From: Cellvibrionales bacterium
Lineage (GTDB): Bacteria > Pseudomonadota > Gammaproteobacteria > Pseudomonadales > UBA7434
Assembly: GCA_018668095.1 (NCBI GenBank)
Contig: JABIQF010000242.1
Location: 1-9,779, forward strand
Direction: 5' to 3'
DNA length: 9,779 nt
Part shown: positions 1 through 6,250 of the stretch, piece after piece
Layout: each line of letters begins with the position of its first letter
Position numbering within the stretch: the first letter of the stretch is position 1
Made by a program: the position numbers and the translations under genes
Notes under the pieces: model-generated
The model's database searches: none
Seen by the model: the letters and a program-made list of their open reading frames with translations, nothing else
What the model was told of the DNA's origin: nothing

Positions 1-76
1 CAAGGTCGTCGGGGGTGGCCCGACAGCCAGTCACTTTTTGTCTACAGCAACAAAAAGTAACCAAAAAATGCCGCAA
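1..76 (+). repeat. Left arm of long inverted repeat (short form)
   Basis: This is the compact form of the repeat, reaching the first base of the window, so it may extend further left. Its outer third is GC-rich and holds a small self-complementary piece, GGGTGGCCCGAC. Its inner half is AT-rich and includes a mirrored stretch around TTTTTGTCTACAGCAACAAAAAG that could fold as a small hairpin. Compared with the right arm it lacks a 56-nt module and one further base. Confidence 0.85.
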
Positions 77-660
77 ACTGACGAAGTTTGATCCCGAGAT
101 AACCTATTCCCTTTGGGGTTGTTTTATCCAGTACATCTAAGCTGTACTTACGTAAACTATTTTCACTCGACCTGATTGTTCGTCAATATCTGAGCTCGCA
201 TCCAGCCAATATCACTCTGACGCCTCAGACTTTTCAAAACACAATGAGGCTACAGCGAACAAGTTCAGTAGGCTTCTTTTATTTTAGAACAAGTAAAAAT
301 CGTGCCTCACGGCCGTTTTTTACTATTGAGCTCCGCATGCCGCTCAAGATAGAAAAGAGAAGAGAGAAGAGAGAAGAGCAGAAAAAAAGAATGAAAACCT
401 GCAGCTCAGAAGAAGGATTTTTTACCCCTAAAAAATTATTGAGCGTGGTGTGGGGTAGAGAATGAAAGAGTTAGAGATAAACAAAGGATTATAAATAAGC
501 GAACTATTATTTCGCTAAAAGGTAAACTCAGACGTAAAACCTGATACACGTGCAACACAAAAAAAGTACCCCCTATACCGCTTGGCGATAAGCCCTCTGA
601 AACTGCTGGACAGAAAACTCTTCGAGATGCACCCGTCGTGCTCAAGCTTCGCCGTTAAGG
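77..660. other. Unassigned DNA between the inverted arms
   Basis: No gene here can be supported. Two short open frames exist (244-465 + and 436-645 -), but neither resembles a known family, the second starts at TTG, and both are rich in low-complexity sequence. Visible small structures are TTGAGC/GCTCAA arms around a GCATGC palindrome (about 327-348), a purine run of three 7-bp repeats (356-378), and a 6-bp stem AGCGAA/TTCGCT (498-516). Bases from about 570 to 660 have a more structured, moderate-GC texture than the A-rich middle and may belong to the repeat unit carried by the right arm. Confidence 0.5.
356..378 (+). repeat. Purine-only 7-bp tandem repeat (AGAGAAG x3)
   Basis: Three exact copies of AGAGAAG (356-362, 363-369, 370-376) plus two further bases of a fourth copy sit in a longer A/G-only tract. 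A microsatellite of this kind is prone to length change by slippage. It lies in the non-coding interior of the inverted-repeat segment, so no phase-variable gene can be assigned to it. Confidence 0.75.
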
Positions 661-793
661 TTGCGGCATTTTTTGGTTACTTTTTGTTGCTGTAGACACA
701 GCGTAGTTTGCGCAGCGCCTGAAGGGCGCCCCGTAGGGTGAGCGTAGCGAATCACAAAGTGACTGGCATGTCGGGCCACCCCCGACGACCTTG
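661..793 (-). repeat. Right arm of long inverted repeat (long form)
   Basis: Reverse-complementing this stretch reproduces bases 1-76, except for an internal block at about 697-752 and one extra A near 768. Bases 661-697 match the inner half of the left arm without a mismatch, and 756-793 match the outer half. The match ends at CCTTG, after which the sequence becomes A-rich and unrelated. Such near-identity implies recent duplication or sequence homogenisation. Confidence 0.85.
697..752. repeat. 56-nt module within the right arm, flanked by CACA
   Basis: This block is present in the right arm and absent from the left. CACA occurs at 697-700 and again at 753-756, exactly 56 bases apart, so losing one CACA plus the block regenerates the left-arm sequence with a single C/A difference. 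Inside, GCGCC (715-719) can pair with GGCGC (725-729), and CGTAG occurs three times (702, 732 and 743). It is either a short insertion with a 4-bp duplication or, in the other arm, a slippage deletion between CACA repeats. Confidence 0.6.
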
Positions 794-812
794 AACTTAA
801 AACTTTAAAAAA

Positions 813-893
813 AGTATAAAAAACCAGAATATAAAAACTCTATCAGATAGAGCTCAAAGATCTAGACCCTAGCTTTCGGGCCACTCTCTGGTT
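813..893 (-). terminator. Likely branched terminator of the minus-strand membrane-protein gene
   Basis: Read on the minus strand, the gene's end runs into AACCAGA (893-887), which can pair with TCTGGTT (828-822), followed directly by a run of six T. Two smaller hairpins fit inside this outer stem: GGCCC/GGGTC with one G-T pair (about 882-865), and CTCTAT/ATAGAG with a 3-base loop (852-838), the latter itself followed by TTTTTAT. Either hairpin with its T-run could terminate transcription. The outer stem overlaps the stop codon. Confidence 0.55.
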
Positions 894-1308
894 AATAATA
901 TTTATTTTTAATCGACAATAAATAACCAAAGCTAAAACCAGTACCAATAACAAAGCCCGGTAGCAATGTCATTAAAATATTCGGAGTGTCATTCGCTAAA
1001 TGAACAGGAATAATAATGGCATACTGTAATGCACTCGCAATCGTTATTGTGGCGATCATATTAAGATTAATAGTAAGGCGTTGATTAAGATGCTTAAGCA
1101 CAGCTTGCAGCAAAATCATTTGTGTTAGCGTCAGAATACCTGAATAGCCTCCTTGAATGATCCCCGCCCGCAGGGCAATAGCTTGCAGCTCAATATCGCC
1201 GTTAGCGGGTACATTGCTATAAAAGGCCCAGCCGCCATAACCTAACATGGCAATTAAGGTGATGAGCGCTTTATTAAGAATGCCGTAATTACTGGGTGCT
1301 GTACTCAA
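892..1308 (-). CDS. Small four-helix inner-membrane protein, unknown function
   Basis: This 138-residue protein is almost entirely hydrophobic. Four membrane segments are visible at about residues 14-31, 48-71, 82-104 and 111-133. There is no signal peptide and there are no catalytic-looking residues. Conserved-looking pieces are GYGGWAFYSN in the first helix, RAGIIQGGYSGILTLTQ in the second, and TPNILMTLLPGFVIGT in the fourth. This pattern feels like a conserved hypothetical family in gammaproteobacteria, but I cannot name it. The start is TTG: an in-frame stop lies just upstream, and AAAGGA sits eight bases before the TTG as a good ribosome site. A TACAAT-like -10 lies about 42 bases upstream on this strand (1350-1355), without a clear -35. 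It is transcribed away from dinB. Confidence 0.75.
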   Translation of the reverse strand: MSTAPSNYGILNKALITLIAMLGYGGWAFYSNVPANGDIELQAIALRAGIIQGGYSGILTLTQMILLQAVLKHLNQRLTINLNMIATITIASALQYAIIIPVHLANDTPNILMTLLPGFVIGTGFSFGYLLSIKNKYY

Positions 1309-1423
1309 AGGGGATGTCCTTTATGGTGATGTTAGTCTGAATGTTAATGATTGTAGATGAGTATCAGCATAATCGGTATTTTTTGCGTCAGTCTTTTTTG
1401 TAGTAACCATTGGCGGTTAATGC

Positions 1424-1452
1424 TTCACCTCGCCGTCATGACCCTTTAGAAT
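1424..1452 (+). promoter_or_regulatory. Putative dinB promoter, giving a leaderless transcript
   Basis: TTCACC (1424-1429, four of six consensus bases) and TAGAAT (1447-1452, five of six) are separated by exactly 17 bases. Transcription starting seven bases past the -10 would begin at the dinB ATG itself. No Shine-Dalgarno sequence precedes that ATG, which fits. I see no LexA-type operator (CTG, ten bases, CAG) in the 150-bp gap, so SOS control is not apparent. Confidence 0.4.
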
Positions 1453-1458
1453 AAAAAA

Positions 1459-2583
1459 ATGCCTGAGCAACCGATTACTACAAAAAGCGATGCAACGAAT
1501 GAGATAGCGCCTCAGCGTAAAATCATTCATGTTGATATGGATGCGTTTTTTGCTTCGGTTGAGCAGCGTGATTTTCCCGCTTATCAAGGTCAGCCATTAA
1601 TTGTGGGTGGTGATCCGCAAAACCGCGGTGTGGTGGCAGCATGCAGTTACGAGGCCAGAAAGTTTGGTATTCGATCGGCCATGTCGGCAGCTAAGGCTCA
1701 GCAGTTATGTCCAGAGGCTATTTTTGTTAAACCAAGGTTTGAGGCTTATCGAGAGGCATCTTCTATTATTCAAGCCATTTTTCTTCAATACACCGACTTA
1801 GTTGAGCCGCTGTCTTTAGATGAGGCCTATCTTGATGTCACCGGTTCGACGCTATTTTCTGGTTCGGCAACGTTGATTGCAAAAGCGATTAAAGAGCAAG
1901 TGAAGCAAGAGACCGGTTTAACTGCTTCGGCGGGCATTTCTTATAATAAATTTTTGGCCAAAATTGCCTCCGATATGGATAAGCCTAACGGCTTGTTTGT
2001 GGTGCTACCGTCGGCGGCAGAGGCTTTGCTGGAGTCGCTGGCCATTCGTAAATTCCATGGCATAGGCAAGGCGACTGAACAAAAGATGAAAGCGTTAGGT
2101 ATAGAGTGTGGTTACGATTTAAAGCAGTGGAGTCAGTCGCGGTTGCAAAAGTACTTTGGCCGTATGGGCGTTTATTACTACGGCATTGTGCGCGGCGAAG
2201 ATGAGCGGCAAGTCCATAATAATCGCACAAGGAAGTCGATAGGCGCAGAGACAACATTTAATACGGATTTAGTTGCGACCGAAGATATGCTGGCGCGCTT
2301 GCAGCTATTAGCTGAAAAAGTAGTCGGTATTTTACAAAAGAAAAAATTAGCCGCTAAGACGATAACGTTAAAAGTAAAATTTGATAACTTTCAACAAGTA
2401 ACTCGCAGCCATTCTGAGCAAGATGTTTTTCATTCTATAGATGTGATTTTACGCCGACTGCCTCAGTTATTAGATAAAACTGAGGCGGGATCTAGAAGGG
2501 TGAGGTTATTAGGGGTGAGCGTGTCTAATCTCAGCTCTTTGGATGGGCAAGATCAGAAGCCTGAACAAATTAACTTGCTTTGA
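1459..2583 (+). CDS. dinB: DNA polymerase IV (Y-family translesion polymerase)
   Basis: DinB copies past damaged template bases at the cost of fidelity and extends stalled forks. The 374-residue protein aligns throughout with E. coli Pol IV (351 residues), with 18 extra N-terminal residues. The catalytic acids are visible as D26 (in IIHVDMDAFF) and D121-E122 (in SLDEAYLDVT), and the steric-gate aromatic is F31. The helix-hairpin-helix thumb lies near residues 199-215 (FHGIGKAT), and the little finger spans about 255-365. The protein ends in QINLL, a good match to the beta-clamp binding pentapeptide, so clamp recruitment should be intact. The start is forced by an in-frame TAG at 1447 and by the absence of another start codon before the catalytic core. 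There is no ribosome site before it. It is divergent from the membrane-protein gene. Confidence 0.97.
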   Translation: MPEQPITTKSDATNEIAPQRKIIHVDMDAFFASVEQRDFPAYQGQPLIVGGDPQNRGVVAACSYEARKFGIRSAMSAAKAQQLCPEAIFVKPRFEAYREASSIIQAIFLQYTDLVEPLSLDEAYLDVTGSTLFSGSATLIAKAIKEQVKQETGLTASAGISYNKFLAKIASDMDKPNGLFVVLPSAAEALLESLAIRKFHGIGKATEQKMKALGIECGYDLKQWSQSRLQKYFGRMGVYYYGIVRGEDERQVHNNRTRKSIGAETTFNTDLVATEDMLARLQLLAEKVVGILQKKKLAAKTITLKVKFDNFQQVTRSHSEQDVFHSIDVILRRLPQLLDKTEAGSRRVRLLGVSVSNLSSLDGQDQKPEQINLL

Positions 2584-2586
2584 TAT

Positions 2587-2658
2587 TCTTTAATGTAACG
2601 ATGCTCTTTAATGTGATGATGCTCTTTAATGTGACGATGCTCTTTGATGTGACGATAG
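2587..2658 (+). repeat. Four tandem 18-bp repeats directly after dinB
   Basis: Four contiguous copies of TCTTTAATGTGACGATGC, each differing from this consensus by no more than two bases, begin three bases after the dinB stop (2587, 2605, 2623, 2641). Because 18 is a multiple of three, one frame stays open: an ATG at 2601 would give a 32-residue peptide with LFNV/LFDV repeats ending at 2699. It has no good ribosome site, and I do not call it a gene. Copy number could vary between strains. Confidence 0.85.
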
Positions 2659-2746
2659 TGTGGATATACGCTAGGCTTTGCATAAATGGGTACAGATAGA
2701 ATCAATTGATGATAAATAAGTATGGCAGGCGTGGTAAAAAATAAGC

Positions 2747-3337
2747 ATGATAAACAAGCTAAACAGTGTGAGTAGAATGGGTAAACACCTGATTTTAATC
2801 AGTTTTGTATTGCTTTTAGGGGCTTGTGCGGCAGTGCCTGAGCGGGCAGAGCAATGGCAGTCATCTTGGCCGCCAGAATCAACCTTTGAGGCGGCTTATG
2901 CAGCCGAGCTTGATAATCAGGCTGTGCAGTCAGCCGATAACTATATGCGATGGATTCGACGTTTTTATCAAGGTTGGACTTTTTATCCCGAAGGTTGGGA
3001 TTGGTTGACCGAGCGCGTTTTAATGGGAATAGAGGATGATGCCCAGCGCCAATTGATCACCGAGCAGATGTATTCTCTGGGAATGCGAATCTCAAGAGAG
3101 TGGGCTAAAAGTTCTGCCCATAGGGTGATTAATACGCGTCATTTACTGGTGTGGGGCGAGTCTTTAAAGTTGTCGGCAGCTCGTGATCAGGAATTGTGGT
3201 TGGCGGCTAAGGTATCAGCCGATATTGATCGCTTATTGGCGTCGGCAATAGAGCCCTCAATGATTCAATCATCGCGCTATTATGCCGATAGCGCTCCAGC
3301 CGATGATGTCGATGAGCTAGATGATTTTGACCTCTAG
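2747..3337 (+). CDS. Outer-membrane lipoprotein of unknown function
   Basis: The 196-residue product begins with a lipoprotein signal: a short basic stretch, the hydrophobic run LILISFVLLL, and a lipobox LGAC with the lipidated cysteine at residue 27. The residue after the cysteine is alanine, not aspartate, so outer-membrane sorting is expected. The mature part is helical and rich in tryptophan and tyrosine (YMRWIRRFYQGWTFYPEGWD, then a REWAKS segment), and the tail is strongly acidic (DDVDELDDFDL). I recall similar lipoproteins in gammaproteobacteria but know no function. The start could instead be Met11 (2777), which gives a more typical signal peptide (MGKHLILIS) and leaves the rest unchanged. 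A TAGAAT at 2697-2702 may be a -10, but no proper -35 is seen. Confidence 0.85.
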   Translation: MINKLNSVSRMGKHLILISFVLLLGACAAVPERAEQWQSSWPPESTFEAAYAAELDNQAVQSADNYMRWIRRFYQGWTFYPEGWDWLTERVLMGIEDDAQRQLITEQMYSLGMRISREWAKSSAHRVINTRHLLVWGESLKLSAARDQELWLAAKVSADIDRLLASAIEPSMIQSSRYYADSAPADDVDELDDFDL

Positions 3338-3497
3338 CTTGTCCCTCTTTATAGACCTGCTGCGGTTCGATCCCTAGGATCGGAAGTCAGAGGCTTGCAG
3401 CATCAAATAATTGGCGTTAATAGCGCTGAATAATCGAAAAAATCACCTTTTGGCGGTTTGTCCCACCATAGTCATTCTGATAAACTGCGCTCCCATC

Positions 3498-3517
3498 TGT
3501 GACTGGCTGTGACTGGC
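3498..3517 (+). repeat. Perfect 10-bp tandem duplication
   Basis: TGTGACTGGC occurs twice back to back in the gap before pyrG. It has no evident role and is most likely a slippage duplication. Confidence 0.8.
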
Positions 3518-3553
3518 TCCTTCTTGCCATCCCACACTTCAAATATTTGTAAT

Positions 3554-3579
3554 ATTGACCCTTTAGGTGGTCAATTTTT
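3554..3579 (+). terminator. Rho-independent terminator upstream of pyrG
   Basis: A perfect 7-bp stem ATTGACC/GGTCAAT closes an 8-base loop, and the T-run that ends at 3579 begins within the stem's last base. It lies 217 bases beyond the lipoprotein stop, so it would end a transcript with a long 3' tail and insulate pyrG. The stem has only three G-C pairs, so strength should be moderate. TTGACC at 3555 also resembles a -35 box, but no -10 stands at the right distance. Confidence 0.6.
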
Positions 3580-3649
3580 CGGCTGTTCAGTTAATGACAG
3601 CTATTTTTATCAATTGTCGACTCATAATTGAGCGGTGTAGAGAGTATTT

Positions 3650-5290
3650 ATGAGTGAATCATCAATGACGAGATATATCTTCGTCACCGGCGGTGTTGTT
3701 TCTTCCTTAGGTAAAGGCATTGCATCAGCTTCTTTAGCAGCCATTCTTGAGTCTAGAGACTTAAAAGTGACAATGATGAAGTTAGACCCCTATATTAATG
3801 TCGATCCCGGCACGATGAGTCCATTTCAACACGGTGAAGTATTTGTTACTGAAGATGGTGCAGAGACAGATCTCGATTTAGGTCACTACGAGCGCTTTTT
3901 GCGTACCAAAATGATGAAGCGTAATAACTTCACTTCTGGTCGTGTTTATGAAGCGGTTATCCGTAAAGAACGACGTGGTGATTACCTCGGCGGCACAGTT
4001 CAAGTTATTCCGCATATTACTGATGAAATTAAACGACGTGTGCTCGCTTGCGGCGAAGGCTATGATGTTGTGTTAGTTGAAATTGGTGGCACCGTAGGTG
4101 ATATCGAATCACTGCCATTTTTAGAAGCAGCGCGACAATTAAAAGTTGAGTTAGGTATGCAGCGCTCGTTGCTCATTCACTTAACATTAGTGCCTTATAT
4201 TGCAACGGCAGGCGAAACAAAAACTAAGCCTACACAGCATTCCGTTAAAGAACTTCGTTCTATCGGCTTACAGCCAGATGTCTTAATTTGCCGCTCTGAA
4301 GTTGAAATTAGCGCTAGCGCCCGCAAGAAAATTGCCTTGTTTACGAATGTTGAAGAACGTGCCGTTATTTCTTTACCCGACGCTGATACGATTTATCGCG
4401 CGCCGATTATGTTGAATAAAAAAGGCCTTGATGAATATGTTGTTCAGCGTTTAGGTTTGGGTTGTAAGGTTGCCGATTTGTCTGAGTGGGAAGCCGTTAT
4501 TGATGGTGAGCTTAATTCCACGCGTGAAATTAAAATAGCTATGGTCGGTAAGTACACTGACTTACTTGATGCTTATAAATCATTGAATGAAGCCTTAAAG
4601 CATGCCGGCATTGGTGCTAAGACAAAAGTGAAAGTGAAGTATATTGATTCAGAAGACCTTGAAACTGATGGTCTCGATGCCTTAAAAGATGTCCATGCTA
4701 TTTTAGTGCCTGGTGGTTTTGGTGAGCGTGGCGTTGAAGGTAAAATTCTCGCTGTTCAGTATGCGCGTGAAAACAAAGTCCCTTACCTCGGTATTTGTCT
4801 AGGTATGCAAGTTGCAGTTATTGAATACGCACGAAATGTTACTGCTCTAGCCGGTGCGCACAGTACAGAATTTAACGCTGAAGCTGAACATCCTGTTATT
4901 GCGTTAATCACTGAGTGGCTTGATGAAGATGGCAGCCAAAAATCGCGCGGTAATGATGAAGACCTTGGCGGCAGCATGCGTTTAGGTTCTCAGCTGTGTC
5001 AGTTAGTTGAAGGCTCATTAGCGCATACTACTTATGCCGCTGATGAAATCGCAGAACGTCATCGTCACCGCTATGAAGTGAATGATAATTATGTTGAGCG
5101 CTTGCAAGCATCAGGCTTACGTATTGCGGGTTGGTCTCAAGATAAGCAATTAGTTGAAGTGGTAGAAGTCGCTGAGCATCCATGGTTTGTTGCTTGTCAA
5201 TTTCACCCTGAGTTTAATTCAACGCCGCGTGATGGCCACCCACTTTTCAGTGGCTTTATTAATGCAGCAATTACTTTCGCTAAAGCTTAA
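3650..5290 (+). CDS. pyrG: CTP synthase (glutamine-hydrolysing)
   Basis: PyrG makes CTP from UTP, ATP and glutamine in the cytoplasm, the last step of pyrimidine nucleotide synthesis. The 546-residue length matches E. coli (545). The N-terminal synthetase domain (about 1-270) opens with YIFVTGGVVSSLGKG, including the ATP-binding lysine K22. The C-terminal class I glutamine amidotransferase domain (about 295-546) carries the nucleophile C383 in GICLGMQ and the partners H519 and E521 in FHPEF, so both activities should be intact. Two starts are possible: the ATG at 3650, used here, with AGAGAG upstream, or the ATG at 3665, which begins MTRYIFV and looks more like the E. coli N-terminus. It stands 60 bases before kdsA on the same strand. 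Confidence 0.98.
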   Translation: MSESSMTRYIFVTGGVVSSLGKGIASASLAAILESRDLKVTMMKLDPYINVDPGTMSPFQHGEVFVTEDGAETDLDLGHYERFLRTKMMKRNNFTSGRVYEAVIRKERRGDYLGGTVQVIPHITDEIKRRVLACGEGYDVVLVEIGGTVGDIESLPFLEAARQLKVELGMQRSLLIHLTLVPYIATAGETKTKPTQHSVKELRSIGLQPDVLICRSEVEISASARKKIALFTNVEERAVISLPDADTIYRAPIMLNKKGLDEYVVQRLGLGCKVADLSEWEAVIDGELNSTREIKIAMVGKYTDLLDAYKSLNEALKHAGIGAKTKVKVKYIDSEDLETDGLDALKDVHAILVPGGFGERGVEGKILAVQYARENKVPYLGICLGMQVAVIEYARNVTALAGAHSTEFNAEAEHPVIALITEWLDEDGSQKSRGNDEDLGGSMRLGSQLCQLVEGSLAHTTYAADEIAERHRHRYEVNDNYVERLQASGLRIAGWSQDKQLVEVVEVAEHPWFVACQFHPEFNSTPRDGHPLFSGFINAAITFAKA

Positions 5291-5316
5291 GTTTCGATTT
5301 TATTATCTATTGTATA

Positions 5317-5334
5317 GGGGTGATTTTTCACCCC
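5317..5334 (+). promoter_or_regulatory. Strong hairpin between pyrG and kdsA without a T-run
   Basis: GGGGTGA (5317-5323) pairs perfectly with TCACCCC (5328-5334) across a TTTT loop. What follows is ATAAAAAG, so it does not qualify as an intrinsic terminator on this strand, and the other strand offers no T-run either. It may protect the pyrG 3' end after processing or modulate transcription into kdsA. It ends 16 bases before the kdsA start codon, so it could also affect ribosome access. Confidence 0.45.
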
Positions 5335-5350
5335 ATAAAAAGAGAACGCT

Positions 5351-6211
5351 ATGTCATCAACATTACCCGCGCAAAAAACTATTCAGGTAGGCGATATTTC
5401 GGTAGCCAATGATCGTCCTTTTGTTTTATTTGGCGGTATGAATGTGCTCGAGTCTAAAGACTTGGCTATAGAGATTGCCGGCCAGTATGTTGAAGTCTGT
5501 AAAGCCTTAGATATTCCTTATGTGTTTAAAGGGTCATTTGATAAAGCTAATCGCTCGTCTATGCATTCTTTTCGTGGCCCCGGTGTTGAAAAGGGTTTAG
5601 AGATTCTTCAAGCCGTTAAAGATACTTTTAATGTGCCGGTGATTACTGATGTACATGAGCCAGGACAGGCACTAGAAGTGGCCAGTGTTGCTGATGTAAT
5701 TCAGCTGCCAGCATTTTTGTCTCGTCAAACCGATTTAGTGGTAGCAATGGCAAAAACAGGCGCCGCAATTAATATTAAAAAAGCGCAGTTTTTAGCGCCT
5801 CGTGAAATGCAGCATATTTTGCAAAAATGCCAAGAGGCCGGTAATGATCAACTGATGTTGTGCGAGCGAGGCAGCAGCTTCGGTTACAATAATTTAGTGG
5901 TTGATATGCTTGGCTTTAGCATCATGAAAGAGTTTGCTTACCCTGTTATTTTTGACGTAACGCATGCCTTACAAATGCCTGGTGGTCGCAGTGATTCTGC
6001 CGGTGGTCGTCGCCAGCAAGTCGTTCAATTAGGTAAGGCGGGTATGTCTCAATCGTTAGGTGGCTTGTTTCTTGAAGCGCATCCAGATCCTGATAATGCG
6101 AAGTGTGACGGTCCTTGTGCGCTTCCGCTTAAGCAGTTAAAGCCCTTTTTAGAGCAAATGAAAGCCGTTGATACTTTAGTGAAAAGTTTTGACCCGCTAG
6201 AAATTGCTTAA
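5351..6211 (+). CDS. kdsA: 3-deoxy-D-manno-octulosonate 8-phosphate synthase
   Basis: KdsA condenses phosphoenolpyruvate with arabinose 5-phosphate to give KDO 8-phosphate, the committed step to the KDO sugar of lipopolysaccharide, so the cell has a Gram-negative outer membrane. The 286-residue protein aligns along its length with E. coli KdsA (284). Landmarks are PFVLFGGMNVLES near the start, FDKANRSS, ITDVHEP, the VIQLPAFLSRQTDL core, NLVVDMLGFSIM, FDVTHALQMP and EAHPDPDNAKCDGP. Residue N31, where metal-dependent members have cysteine, places it in the metal-independent class. Only a weak AAAGAGAA stands as ribosome site. Enolase, encoded next, makes the phosphoenolpyruvate that this enzyme uses. 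A terminator-like hairpin follows. Confidence 0.97.
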   Translation: MSSTLPAQKTIQVGDISVANDRPFVLFGGMNVLESKDLAIEIAGQYVEVCKALDIPYVFKGSFDKANRSSMHSFRGPGVEKGLEILQAVKDTFNVPVITDVHEPGQALEVASVADVIQLPAFLSRQTDLVVAMAKTGAAINIKKAQFLAPREMQHILQKCQEAGNDQLMLCERGSSFGYNNLVVDMLGFSIMKEFAYPVIFDVTHALQMPGGRSDSAGGRRQQVVQLGKAGMSQSLGGLFLEAHPDPDNAKCDGPCALPLKQLKPFLEQMKAVDTLVKSFDPLEIA

Positions 6212-6250
6212 CCGTTTTTCATCAAATTTTTTTAATCATTTTTTAATAAT

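Larger units (their letters stand above)
1..793. mobile_element. Candidate non-autonomous inverted-repeat element (no transposase)
   Basis: The first 76 bases and bases 661-793 are inverted copies of one another, matching from the outer CAAGGTCGTCGGGGG end to the inner AAAAAATGCCGCAA end. Apart from a 56-nt block and one extra base in the right arm, the arms are almost identical. About 584 bp lie between them and contain no recognisable transposase, integrase or reverse transcriptase. This layout is what a MITE-like or composite repeat would give, but mobility is inferred. The left flank is outside the window, so a target-site duplication cannot be checked. Two independent, oppositely oriented copies of a dispersed intergenic repeat would look the same. 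Confidence 0.45.
3338..3649. other. Non-coding gap before pyrG
   Basis: No gene is supported in these 312 bases. There is a nested fold at 3358-3402: outer TGCTGC/GCAGCA arms enclose a perfect 6-bp stem CGATCC-CTA-GGATCG (3368-3382) without a T-run. A 10-bp tandem duplication lies at 3498-3517 and a terminator-like hairpin at 3554-3579. The promoter for pyrG should lie between 3580 and 3649. The only -10-like hexamer there is CATAAT (3623-3628), flanked by inverted TCAATT/AATTGA arms (3610-3631), and no convincing -35 goes with it. Confidence 0.5.

Noticed and set aside
244..465. 73-codon + strand frame starting at ATG 244
   Set aside because: It is not a recognisable protein, much of it translates the AGAGAAG purine repeat into a K/R/E tract, and there is no ribosome site. 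It lies inside the repeat-bounded segment.
436..645. 69-codon minus-strand frame with a hydrophobic tail
   Set aside because: It starts at TTG without a ribosome site and uses repeat-associated sequence as its N-terminus. Such frames commonly arise by chance in dispersed repeats.
1985..2257. Minus-strand frames inside dinB, pyrG, ftsB and ispD
   Set aside because: They are shadows of the real genes, with no family resemblance or start signals.
2601..2699. 32-codon micro-frame made by the 18-bp repeats
   Set aside because: It is explained by a repeat length divisible by three, and no ribosome site or homology is visible. It is kept only as a note under the repeat.
3361..3402. tRNA-like GGTTCGATCCC (T-loop motif)
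   Set aside because: The string resembles a tRNA T-loop, but no acceptor, D or anticodon arms fit around it, and the same bases form a simpler hairpin.
3498..3517. Shared GTGACTGGC between the pre-pyrG duplication and the inverted-repeat arms
   Set aside because: Nine shared bases without similar flanks are not enough to call a degraded copy of the element.
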